Shown: positions 42,832 to 54,500 of the stretch, one piece after another
Layout of the letters: each line of letters starts with the position of its first letter
How positions within the stretch are numbered: position 1 is the stretch's first letter
Source of the DNA: Paludibacteraceae bacterium
Lineage (GTDB): Bacteria; Bacteroidota; Bacteroidia; Bacteroidales; Paludibacteraceae
DNA length: 64,000 nt
Assembly: GCA_024405875.1 (NCBI GenBank)
Contig: JAKSOA010000004.1
Location: forward strand, 34,136 to 98,135
Reading direction: 5' to 3'
The notes under the pieces: generated by a model
Told to the model about the DNA's origin: nothing
Database searches by the model: none
What the model saw: only the letters and a program-made list of their open reading frames with translations
Position numbers and translations under genes: made by a program

Positions 42832-43818
42832 TCACCTTCTCAGTGTAATCTCTGTAACCTCCGGATTCGCCCAAATACGGTACGGCAGTGTGCAGCCAAT
42901 GCCTATGTTCACATAGAGAGTCTGACCACCTTCATCACTGAACCCTTGGGCATCGGGGAACATAAGAGAGGCGGGGGTCCATCCAAAAATTCGCATCTGG
43001 GCGGCGTGAGTGTGTCCGCTAAGGGTTAGCGGAATATCTGTATCCGGAAGCACCTCCGCACGCCAATGTGAAGGGTCGTGGCTAAGCAGTATGCGGAATC
43101 CGCTTGTACCGTTCATCGCTTTAGGTAAATCGCCACGGTTAATGGTCTTAAAACCTTGGTTTGAGCTGTTTATGTTATCCACCCCGATTATAGTTATTGA
43201 ATCACCACCACGGTGTACACAGATATTCTCATTCCGCAAAACACGCCACCCCATAGACTCTTCTATTCTGGCAATTTCATCTGTGGCTGAATCTTTCTGA
43301 GCCTCTGTTACAAACTCTCGTGAATATATGAAGAAATCGTGGTTACCTAATACGCTGACAACCCCGTCTTTTGCTCTTATACCACTTATAATGGGAATGT
43401 AAGGCTTTATGGCATCGGGGTTAAGATTTACAATATCACCGGTAAAGCAGACAAGGTCAGGCTTTAGATTATTAATAGAGTCCACCACCTTCTCAAGTGC
43501 TTCTGTATGTGTGCCAAATGAGTCAAGGTGAAGGTCACTTATATGGACTATCCTGTAGCCGTTAAAAGCAGGAGGAAGTGATGTGTTATGGTACTCCACC
43601 CTGTTTATATCAAGTTTGAAACGCCCCACATAATAACCATACAACACAAGGCACCATAAGACAAAGACAAGCGCCAGACCGCTCCACGCAAACGGAGCGT
43701 ATGAAACTTGAAAACCGCAACTTCTGGACAGCAGCCACACAACAAACCATACTACATTTGGAACAAGAAACACAAATGCAGATACAACAATTAATGAAAT
43801 AAGTCCAAAGAAAAACAT
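42832..43818 (-). CDS. membrane-anchored calcineurin-like metallophosphoesterase
   Basis: A 328-residue protein with two or three N-terminal membrane segments (about residues 1-65), then a metallophosphoesterase domain: ISDLHLDSFG, CFTGDIVNL, VLGNHDFFIY, LLSHDP and LSGHTHAAQMR. It resembles the YkuE/YaeI group, in which some members act on UDP-diacylglucosamine; the substrate here cannot be deduced. It is the last gene of the minus-strand string that starts at 57550, 7 bp after the cupin gene. Confidence 0.9.
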   Translation of the reverse strand: MFFFGLISLIVVSAFVFLVPNVVWFVVWLLSRSCGFQVSYAPFAWSGLALVFVLWCLVLYGYYVGRFKLDINRVEYHNTSLPPAFNGYRIVHISDLHLDSFGTHTEALEKVVDSINNLKPDLVCFTGDIVNLNPDAIKPYIPIISGIRAKDGVVSVLGNHDFFIYSREFVTEAQKDSATDEIARIEESMGWRVLRNENICVHRGGDSITIIGVDNINSSNQGFKTINRGDLPKAMNGTSGFRILLSHDPSHWRAEVLPDTDIPLTLSGHTHAAQMRIFGWTPASLMFPDAQGFSDEGGQTLYVNIGIGCTLPYRIWANPEVTEITLRR

Positions 43819-43825
43819 ACAACTT

Positions 43826-44278
43826 TTATTTTTGAGCCTGCTGCCGCTTGATTATAGCATCAACCATAATTGAGTTTTCAACGCCCTTGCAGCCAACATA
43901 TACCACCTTCAGCACAACCTTGCCCTTACCAATGTTTCTGCCTACGTGTATCTTGTTTTGCATTTCAAAAACATTATCGCCTGCCTTGAAATCTGTGTAA
44001 CCGTCCTCTGTCTCTACCCTTAGTGTTCCCTTCTCAACAAAAGCGAACACAAGGTTCTTATGATAGTGCCAACCTGTGTTTGCACCCTTTGGCAACACAA
44101 CAGTACACATTGTAACTTGAGCATCACAATCAGGAAGTATAAACTTTCCCCCTACACTTGTAGTATCAGATACTGACACATCTTTAACGCTGACACCATT
44201 ATTGTACGCAAACGCAACCATTATATCAGACGCTAAAAACACTGCCGTTAAAACTAAAACTTTAATAGATTTAAACAT
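43826..44278 (-). CDS. secreted cupin-domain protein
   Basis: A 150-residue protein with a signal peptide (cleavage near VAFAYN) and a single cupin fold: GWHYHKNLVFAFVEKGTLRV supplies the two histidines and glutamate of motif 1, and MQNKIHVGRNIG supplies motif 2. It probably binds a metal in the periplasm; enzymatic or binding function is unknown. It lies 12 bp after the MBL hydrolase gene and 7 bp before the phosphoesterase gene. Confidence 0.85.
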   Translation of the reverse strand: MFKSIKVLVLTAVFLASDIMVAFAYNNGVSVKDVSVSDTTSVGGKFILPDCDAQVTMCTVVLPKGANTGWHYHKNLVFAFVEKGTLRVETEDGYTDFKAGDNVFEMQNKIHVGRNIGKGKVVLKVVYVGCKGVENSIMVDAIIKRQQAQK

Positions 44279-44290
44279 AACTTATATCTT

Positions 44291-45109
44291 TTAAAAAAAT
44301 ACTTTTCCCCCACAACTCAAATAATTGATTCTCTCCCCCATAATCTCACGCAAACGCAGATATACGGAATATGAGGTGCAATGCATTGTATAAAACATAC
44401 AATCCTTATAAGTGAGCAAACGCTGAGCAAGAGCGTTAATATACGCACTCTCCCCCACCATATCAAGCCCGCTGTTTGCCGTATGAAATCCTGAGAAAAC
44501 GTATGACGGAATCTTGCCTGTGAGTTCCATAGCACGCTCTATTATATTTACAATACCGTGGTGCGCGCAACCGGCAAAGAGAAATAACTTGCCGTTCTCT
44601 TCTATCAAAAGACTTCTCTCATCAGGGAAGGCATCTTGAGAAACCTTGTCAGCGGCTTTCAACCTTTTATTCCCCGATGGCATCAAACAATCACCTTTAA
44701 CCCCTGAGAAAAAACTGATGCCGCACGGAAGTGTCACTGTTTCATCACACAAAACCAAACGCTTACCGTTAAGCGAGTTCTTATCTATGCCAATGCTGTG
44801 CAGCCCGTCATCGTGGAGAGAATAGCGAGGCTTAAACGCCTGACTGTCAATATAAACATTAGCCTTTAGATTCTCATTTAAGAACGCCCCGATGCCTCCG
44901 CCGTGGTCATAATGCCCGTGTGAAATGAAACAAGCGTCAACCGCCGAGATATCAACTCCTGCCTTATGTGCGTTATTAATGAACAAACCACTCTGTCCTG
45001 TGTCAAAAAGGAACTTTTTGCCACAATCCATCGCAATAAGAAGGCTCAGCCCGTGTTCGGCTTCAAAACCCTCTGCGGCGCAATTATCAACCAATGACGT
45101 TACTTGCAC
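44291..45109 (-). CDS. MBL-fold metallo-hydrolase
   Basis: A 272-residue metallo-beta-lactamase-fold protein with the metal site ISHGHYDHGGGIG and the later FAGCAHHGIVNI and FSGFHTANSG. It belongs to the group annotated as 7,8-dihydropterin-6-methyl-4-(beta-D-ribofuranosyl)aminobenzene-5'-phosphate synthase-like, whose bacterial role is uncertain. No signal peptide is seen. It lies 18 bp after the lipoprotein gene. Confidence 0.88.
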   Translation of the reverse strand: MQVTSLVDNCAAEGFEAEHGLSLLIAMDCGKKFLFDTGQSGLFINNAHKAGVDISAVDACFISHGHYDHGGGIGAFLNENLKANVYIDSQAFKPRYSLHDDGLHSIGIDKNSLNGKRLVLCDETVTLPCGISFFSGVKGDCLMPSGNKRLKAADKVSQDAFPDERSLLIEENGKLFLFAGCAHHGIVNIIERAMELTGKIPSYVFSGFHTANSGLDMVGESAYINALAQRLLTYKDCMFYTMHCTSYSVYLRLREIMGERINYLSCGGKVFF

Positions 45110-45127
45110 AACTAAATACGGCGGCTT

Positions 45128-45577
45128 CTATGGCTCAAATACTATTGGCTGCTCTAAAGTGCCCAGCACATCATCCACCCAATATTTGCAATAATTGTTT
45201 TTAACATATAGTTTTTGCTTGTCAAAACTATACATTTTCACATCTAAAAAGAGGTCTGGATTCATAGGCTTGATGACGTATATGAAGAAACGGTATCCAT
45301 ACGGTGTTGAGACAGGTTTTTTTGCCAGCCCCACACACTCATCACCTGAGAACACGCCCATCATATCATTCTCTGTCACAGTAAATGACCCGGGCATAGC
45401 CATAATCATAGTCATACTTGACGTATAGTCTGGGTTGGTCTGAGTTATTGACCAAGTGGGCACAGGGTCTGGAACCGGTGTCGGATCCGGAGTAGGGTCA
45501 GGTTCCTTCTTTTTGCCGCAACAGGCAAGAACAACCAACAGAGAGACACATAAAATCTTTATAATAATGTTTTTCAT
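45128..45577 (-). CDS. lipoprotein sharing a domain with the giant surface protein
   Basis: A 149-residue lipoprotein (lipobox LACC, Cys20) with a Pro/Asp-rich spacer (DPTPDPTPVPDPVP), which varies easily in length. The rest is one domain (MTMIMAMPGSFTV, MMGVFSGDECVGLAKK, KQKLYVKNNY) that also occurs twice near the C-terminus of the adjacent 3098-residue protein (AAFIDGECVGKQN and QAYDNDELVGECR). It starts 3 bp after the giant gene ends. A shared assembly at the cell surface is plausible but unproven. Confidence 0.8.
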   Translation of the reverse strand: MKNIIIKILCVSLLVVLACCGKKKEPDPTPDPTPVPDPVPTWSITQTNPDYTSSMTMIMAMPGSFTVTENDMMGVFSGDECVGLAKKPVSTPYGYRFFIYVIKPMNPDLFLDVKMYSFDKQKLYVKNNYCKYWVDDVLGTLEQPIVFEP

Positions 45578-45580
45578 ACT

Positions 45581-48500
45581 CTATTTTTTAATCAGTTTGA
45601 AATTATATGTTTTATCCTGGACTCTTATTACAGCAGAGTAGATACCAGTTGCAAATGAACCGGCACCGCTGAATGTATATGAATAGTGTTCAGATAGTGC
45701 CTGCTCGGAGTGAGAAAGCACACATCTGCCATCTGAAGCAAATACATCAATATAAACAATATCACCCTCTTTTGCCGTAACACTGAAATCAATATAATCA
45801 GTAAACGGACTTGGAGTAGCACTTGCTGATGCGTTAAAATTAATGTCATACGGGTCTTCAACAGTACCAATGAACTTGTCTGAACTGAAGTTTATAATTT
45901 CAGGTGCCGTACGTTGTTCTCCGTTACGTGTCAGACTGAATTTCAAACCGGCATTATCCTTAGCGCTTGTCATCAGGAAGAAAACACCCTGTTCGTTCGC
46001 CCGGCACTCTCCAACCAACTCATCATTATCATACGCCTGCAGTAAATCACCCTCTACAGAGCGTTCTCCGCCAGGAAGTGTGGCTATTGCAATAACCGGC
46101 ATATTCTCCGCATAACTTCCTGCGAACGCAGTTCTGAGTGCGGAAGGCTCTGAACTTTGAACCGGAGATTCCGCATACATAAAGTTAACATCTGTAAGAT
46201 TGGTCCTGTATAGCATATAGCCTTCACCAGGTCTTAGGTGAGTTAGAGAGCCTACCCACTTATGGTCTTTTGTCATCATTGCAAACTCAGAGTGACTCTT
46301 TATAATATCACCTTCAGCCGCATTATCATAATAATTACTCAAAGCCTCAGCCACAGTTCTTATGTTAGTGCATAAATATGGCATCCAGTTCCAACCGTGA
46401 TGCAAAAGAATGGTGCGGTCAGACTCAGAGGTCAAGGCATTTCCCATAATGCCAACACTGCCCTGACTCTCAACACGGAACATATATGTCCTCTTATGGT
46501 TAAAGTTACCAAGAGTACCATACCATTGAGAGCCGTTGAATGTTGAAAACTCATTATAAGTCTTTATCATATCATTCTTTGCAAACGTATAGTCAAAACA
46601 GAAGGCGTCATAGAAATGTCCTGATGAGAATGGTTTGAGATTAAATGAAACCCAGTTCCAGCCAGACGCAAGCGGCACTGATTGTATTTGCATTAATGAT
46701 GTGGTCATAACCACAGGATTATCAGCGCTTCCCACAACAGCGTTCTCCTTAAATACAACATTCTCAGACAAGTCTAGTTGATATATACGGCCCTCCCTTG
46801 CTCTCCAAAGAGTAAACCTTACAGACTTGTTCTGCATTGGCTCATAGCCATAGATAGTCATATACAGATAACTCTTATTATTCTCATAGCCTATATTCTG
46901 CTTGCCTACGCACTCGCCGTCAATAAAGGCAGCCACATAATCATCTTTGTCCTTATCAAATATAGGTGTGGCGGACTCTCCCTTATCCTTAAGCATCACA
47001 ACACCATATAGGTTCATAGTCTCACGATACTTATTCTTGTCAACATTCCATTCAGGTTCATCGGCTACCACGTGAACCTTCACAATGTAAGGTTCAGACA
47101 AACCGTTTTGGTCTGTTATGTAGATTATATTCGTATGTTCACCCACATCAAGGGTATTACCTATTGTGAACCGCACATCCTTATAATCATTAGGTCCTAC
47201 TGTTGATGACGCATCATCAGTAGTCAGCCACTCACTCATACCATCTATAACATACACAGCGGTAGTGCTTCCAATATTCATAATTCTTGCGTCAAACACA
47301 GCAGTCTCCTTATAAGGTACCTGAATATCTATCTTATTCTCCGCCCACTTGACGTGATTTCTGTCAACAAACAAAGTGGTTGTTATAGGATTAACAAGTT
47401 GGTTGCCATGCAAATCCTCCACGTTACGCACATTTATGAATATATTGTTTTTGTTTATCTCTGAGTCAAGCATATTCAAGTTAACAACCAATTGGTTGCC
47501 GTTACCCATCCAAGAGAAATTCATTTTTGTTATCCCCGATGACTCCACTACAGGTGCCTTCTCCTTAGATGCGAACTGTTTTGCCTTTTCAATATCAGTA
47601 ACTATAATCGTGTCATTTGAAAGTACATACTCACCGTTAGTGGTCATTGTATATACTCCGTTAAGCGGGCTGAATACAGTTTCATAGACACCGGCACTTG
47701 ACTCAACTCTGCGTGAGAACGGCAGATAGCACAAAAGGTTAAGTTCCTTTCCTGTAGGAGCCAAATTATAGAAACCTGTTATAAAGTTACCTGACAATGC
47801 TGATTCCCAGAATGCCAAATGTGCTATATATCCTTTAAACAGACATTTATCCTCCTTCTCAATAACAGCGCCAGACTCGTCTTTTGTAAACCAATGACAA
47901 GCGCCAAGATAGACATCTGACGAAGCCAATCCGTGTATTAATGAGGCGTCAAACTGATTAAGTGACTTACCGTCAATAAATATGCCGCCTATGTTGAACG
48001 TGCGGTTTACAGTCAGTGCGTAATGATGCCATTCACCATCATCGTATGTACCATTAGTAGTTATGGACTTACCGTTCTGGCGTAATACCAATATTCCATC
48101 CTCAAATCCAATGAATAGTTTGTCTTCAGCGGAGAGTTCCGTGGAATCACCTCTTCCTGCGGCAAACAGGGCGGCGTTACCAGTTGATTTGCCGTGAGTC
48201 CTGAACCAGAATGAGAGTGAGAAATCCTGATACTCTGTTCTTGAGAATTTATCTCCTTTTAGTTTCAAACCATCCTCACCTTTGAATTGAACTGAGAGCC
48301 CGTCAGGCACATTCCAACTAGTATTGTTGCACACAGCGTTATTACCGTTAGCCTTATCCTTAAGTTCTCTGCCCTTGCCCTCTGTCATAGGATAATAGGC
48401 AAGCAAATCACGCTCATAACCTGTGAGACGGCGGTTGCCGGTAACAGTTATCTCACCTTGAGTGAGTTCCTTAATCCAAAGTCTTGTCTCAAACATACGA

Positions 48501-51500
48501 CCCTTGAACCTGGCTTGAGACTCAAGACTCCTACCTAAATATATTTTACCTACACCCCTGAAATTCTTAACGGTAATGAAATCAGAGTCTGTGATATCCT
48601 TGTTACCCACATAGAATTTGGTATTACCTGTCTGCGAATCATAAGTCAGGATAACACGTGTGAATGTAAGCATTGGGTCAAACGGTTTTGACTTTACAAA
48701 CTTACCACCTATGTTGGCATATAGGCAACCGTCTTCGGTCTGACCAAACTCAACCACATCATCTGTCTCCACCGCAAAATAGGTCATATGTGTGTTTGAA
48801 TTATCAGGCCAAACCATCATATCAATTGAGAAATCCTTGTCTGACAGGTTCCTTGTATCATTACTTACAGCATAAGAGTTCTCTGTATCTGTGAACTGAA
48901 GTGAGGTGGAACTCTTAAGTCCGCTTGAATTTGTGAAACCTAAAATCTCAAAGTTATTGTCCTCGTCCAAGTAATTACCCGCTATATCCTCACTGAATGG
49001 AATGCTTATGTAATCCCCGACACCCAATATGCCGTTCTTTGGCAGAACAGAACCAAACAGTTGCGGACATTTGGTATCCTTTATACCTGTCAGGACCTTT
49101 GATGACTTAGTTATGAATGAGCTTCCGTGACGGCAGAAACTTACCGCTCTTAGATTGTACATCTGCTCCATCGGGTCACGCTCACCATAGAAATGTATAT
49201 TCTCTATTCTACCACCTGTAATCATTCCTTTGTTCCCCGATGCCTTGTCATACAATTCCGGGTCAGCGTAGTATGAGCCCAGAGTAACCCAATTGTCATC
49301 AGAGTGGGTAGCCAACTTGTACTGAAGTTCTATATGGTCAAAGTTGTCATAATTCACATCAAAACCATCTATTACAACAGGCAGATAGTAGCCGGTTGAG
49401 TCTTTTGGAGAGAATGTGTTAAGCACCCAGTTATCAGAAGGTGTTGAAATACTGACATCACCCGCCTCAGGCATAAAGTGTACGGATAGAACCACTTTTG
49501 CGGCACTACTGAAGTTATTTATGTTGCAGTCACATTCAGGTAATAGCAATAATGTTATATCCTCAAAATCATAGTCAGAACCACCGCGTCTTACCTCCAG
49601 AACCTTATTATACTGCTTGTTTCTTGCAATAGTGAATGTACGGCTTGTAAGAGGTGCTCCGTCAATGCTGAGTTTGGCACCCTTTGAGTTGGTCTCATCA
49701 TCTACAAAGAGTACATAGTTCATATAAGTGTCATACAACCCCTCATTAGTATCACTCTCCTCCCAAAGTGTTAGATTAAACACAGCCGCCTCATCTTGCG
49801 GAACATCAGAGATCTCATTCTTGTCTATCTTAAGATGAGCCTCATTTATCTTTTGAGTGGCATTGCTTATTACTGTTCCCTGTCTGTAGAACATAGTGGT
49901 ACGCTCACCTTCATACGGGCATTGTGTGGCACCTCCGTTTACATAATAGACATAGTCCGCAACATTGAATGAAGGGTTATTTATTGCAGACGGTGTTACA
50001 TCAAACGCTTTTGTACGCCAATCCACACTGGTGGAGTCATTGAATGCGTTATTTGTAAGTCTGAAAACAGTTACATTAAGGTAGCCGTTTACACCTGGGT
50101 CTATGTAGAATCCTGTCTCATATGTGTTAGTAAGAGACTCCTCATTTGATTGAGTCTGAGACAAATCAACTATTGGCATTATGCTGAATGACCATTTCTG
50201 TCCAGGTGCGAAACCTTCTACTTTCTTAGCCTGTTGTCTGGACTTTGAGGCAGAGCCTACAGCCTTTTGTAGTTGTCTGAACAGAGTACCCGCAGACTTA
50301 CCTAACTTAGAGGAATATTTGAGTGCGGATAATAGATTTGAGCCTAATTGCATACCTGTTCCACCCATCGTGGTTGGTTGATACAACTGATAGGCACGGC
50401 TTACACTTGCCTGTTCTGTATGGGTGTAGTGTGTGCCTGCCGATACTGACAGATTAGCCAGAACTGTGGCTCCGAATGTTCCGTTGACAAGCGCCTTCTC
50501 ATTGTTCTCTATTATACTGGTCCACTCAAGCATAAGGTCATTATACTGCTGAACCTCATCAACAAGAGCGGGAGTTGATGATGTTTTTGGTTTCAGCCAT
50601 TTGTAATGGCCTTTCATACCTATAGAGTCAGGGTTAGAGCTTATATTCATATATACACTCTTGCCGGTATTGTCAGCCAATGTCTGCAAATCACTCTCAC
50701 TGCCGTTTCTTATAAGTTTATTTCTTTCAGCAAACAAATTAGGCAGAATAACAGTCAGTATATGCTTTTGTGTATAATAGAATGTGGATTTAATACCCGG
50801 AGTATATACTAATGTCTCAGCAACTACCAAATGGAATTTATTACCCTCCTTATCCGTACCCGATGCCACGTGACGCACGCCGCCTGACTTTACAGCAGGC
50901 TCCAATGCCTTGTATGTGGAGTCATTTATTATTGTAAAGGCATCATTCCTACCTACTGTGGCACACAGTTCAGAGCCAATGTAAATGTCAGCGTCAGGTC
51001 CCACATTCCTATCATCACCTCCGGTCTGAATTCTGTCCGCAAGTTCAACATTATAGGTATATGTGTTGCTCTGATGCATAGTCTGAGTGAACTTAAGCGG
51101 CAAGTCAAGCGCGGATGATGTTTGCATACTTACACCATTGAATGTGGCAGGAGTCTGAACGCCAGCCAAAGTACTCATATTGGAGCCGTATGAGAATGTC
51201 ATCTCAGTACCCAACTCCATATCAAAATTACAAGTGTATGTTGTTGAATATTTGGTTCCCTTGCTACGATATGCGTAACTGTTGGTTCCAGGCGGGTCTC
51301 TCAACACATCATTGCATATTATTTTACTACCCAAATGCTGTATGAAATCCTTACCCTTGCTTCTTGAGCCAGTGACGTATGCTTGCAACGGATTGGCCTC
51401 CACATATTTGCCACTTACAAGGACAGATACATTAAGGCTACGCAGCGCGTCCGTGCCGTCTAAAGTGAACGCATTGTTATCAACAGGCAGTGACACTGTT

Positions 51501-54500
51501 ATACTACCCTTCTCATCAAGCATATACTCAACGCTCTCAGCGTTGTTTGTGAGTCCGTTGTATATCTTAATCAAGTTACCGCCAAGGGGCACTACATCAG
51601 CAGTGTTGTTCTTATCATTATTATAGTAATAACCTTCAAAAGCGGATATGCCGAACGAGTATGTGTTTCCTCCGTTATATACAGGGTAGCCGAACACATA
51701 ATTGATATTCCCCGTTTTATCTGTATAGCACACAGGTATTGTCACTCTCTTGCCCTCAAGGGTTGTCTGAAGCATCTTTTCCTCACCAAACATCTGAGAG
51801 GCGGAGCCATAACGTATCTGTTGGTAGGATATTTGTGGAGCAGCCTTGTAGGTAAGACTATATCTGTCATTATATGGCAGTATCATTGATTCATAACGCA
51901 GTGTATCAGTGGTCACACTGTTTGTAAGGTCAATGACCTCAGATGTCTTGCCATTTGGGAAAAGAGTTGAATAACCAGTGGCAGTGGCTTGAACTATCTT
52001 ATACTTAACTGGCGGAAGTTCCACCATATACTCACCTGTTGTTATATCAGGCTTTACAACTATACGTTTAGTGGTGAACCTTACATTTGTTGACTGACCC
52101 TCTACAGGGTGCTTGAATAATGTATCCTTCTCAGTTATGCTTAAATCATCATACTGTATTATATGTGATATGTTGTCACCTTCAAGTTCAAATATCATCT
52201 GCAGGTCATCACCTATGTTATTCTTTGAGAGTCCGAAACCAAGCGGTTTTGAAGCCTGAATATCACCACCGGCAAGACGACCTATAAGCCTGATTCTTGT
52301 AGAATCCCAGAAACGCACTCCGTCAAGGTTCTTTTCAAGAGATATGACATCACTTCCCTCAATCTTAAGATAACCGTCATTAACAAAGTGGTGTCCCGCT
52401 TTTGCCACCTGCAACCTGAATGACTGCTCCTTAGGAACGGTGATGGCGAAATTACCCGATGCGTCTGAGAGTATCAGATTACCTGATTCATTGGTTACCG
52501 CATTTCCGTCAATCATAAAGTAGGCGTTCTGTACAGGAATTGTTGATTTATCATACAACACCCTACCTGTCACACGCACAAACGCCGCATTGGTAAAGTC
52601 TATACCGGAAGCCGTAGGAGCGTTGGCATTCATCTCTACACTTGCTATGCCACCCTTCGCCCCTTTATAGTAAAACTCTCCATATTGAGAAACAGGCTGA
52701 ATATTGAATTTTGAACCGCTTTTTGCATAAACAATGCTATCAAGAGTAAAACTGCCGTCAGCATTTGTGAAGGTGGTGTATTTATCTTTTATACATTTAG
52801 GATTGACAACAGAAGGCCAATCTCTATTTTTATCATCACGCTCCACCGTTATCTGTACACCTGATTGACTTATTCCGTTAGAGAACCTGACATATCCTTT
52901 CACCGTTCCGTATGGAGACTTACGCCCGTATGCTGATTTGGACCTTTTACTCTCACCTGAACAATTCTGAACTGCGACAACTGTATATTTATAGGAGTAG
53001 CCGGGCGCTCCTGTTCTATCTCTGTAGAAATAATCCTTACAATTGACGGCTAAAGTATCCTGTTCTCCGTCTTGTTCTCTCATTATAATGAAATGGTCTG
53101 CTCCGCCTGCAAGCATTGACCACTCAAGCAACACATACTCATTATAGGTGCCATCAGATGCTGAAAGTTCCGAAAATTCAGGAACGGTGGCAAAATATAA
53201 CGGCTCTTTGTTTTTTACAGGAATAGTGTCAAGTTGGTATTCAAAATTCTTTGAGATAAGATAGCGTGTAGCCGTAGTGTCAATACGCAGACCGTATGTA
53301 TAGTGCTGACAAGGACTCGGAAGTTCATCATTGAAACTGACAGACCAAGTAAATATTTTTTCGTGCGATTTATAACTCCTCTTTATACTGTCAAATGGTA
53401 TCACAATATCCTTCACCACACCACTCTCCTTTGCTGTTCGTGTTAGAATAAGAGTGGCTCTTTCATCCCACCACGCATCATTGTATGTGTCGGCGCTTAT
53501 CTCTTTGCCTATAATGGTTACTTTATGGTCAGAATCAAATGTATCACTTTTACTTATACTCCATCCTCCTACATACACACCATAACCACAGTGAAGTGAT
53601 GTCTGGTATATTGGTGCGTACAGGCTGCCCTTACCTGCGAAAGGGGTGTCCCAGCCCCAAGTAGATGAAGATGTTCTGCGTACACGGTAATATACAGGTG
53701 CCGTACGGTCTAATCTGTTGTAGATAGCCTCATCACTCTCATCATTGTATATGTATGTGTAGGTATCAGCCGTATAGGTTGTGTCTGTAATAATGTCTGT
53801 GTTATAGTTTACTATGGCAATGCTTACGGCATCCTCAAAATTCTCTTTATAAGCACGTTGGATTTCAAACATATCAGACTCCACCAAATCCTCTTCCTTA
53901 GGTTTCTTTACCACCCAACTTATCTGCTTGTGTCCTAAATATACATCGTGGTCATCAACCTTTTCCATATATTTTGACACATTGAAGTCATAAACACGGT
54001 GGTATGCAGGAATATCTATTGCCGCCGAATTTATTACAGCCGTTGACTCATCATTACGCTTGACTGTCATTTTAACCAGATAACCACGTTTTACAGAGTC
54101 AGTGGTGGTTTCCAATATGGTTCCGCCCATCTCCGCAAGCGGAATTACCGCAGAAGAGTATGAAGTGGTATATGATTTAGGCTGTTTTGTAACAGAATAT
54201 GGAATCATAGCATATCCGCAACTGCCTGGGTCACTGCCTGTGGCATACAGAGCAGGGGTATATAGTTCCGGTGCAGGAATGGCATCAGCCATTGCGTAAT
54301 TGCCCCAATCGTATGTGTAGTTCCAGTGGTCATTGGAACGCTCGTCACAGACGTGTACCCTCATATGTATTGTCTTGCCGTCAAATTTCTGTGACGGATA
54401 CCACACAAGTTCAAGCCATACAGGCTGACGCTCACCACCTCCGTGGTTTATTGAAGTCTCGTGTTGTGTGCCGTTTCCATCGTATGTAGGTTTGCTCCCG

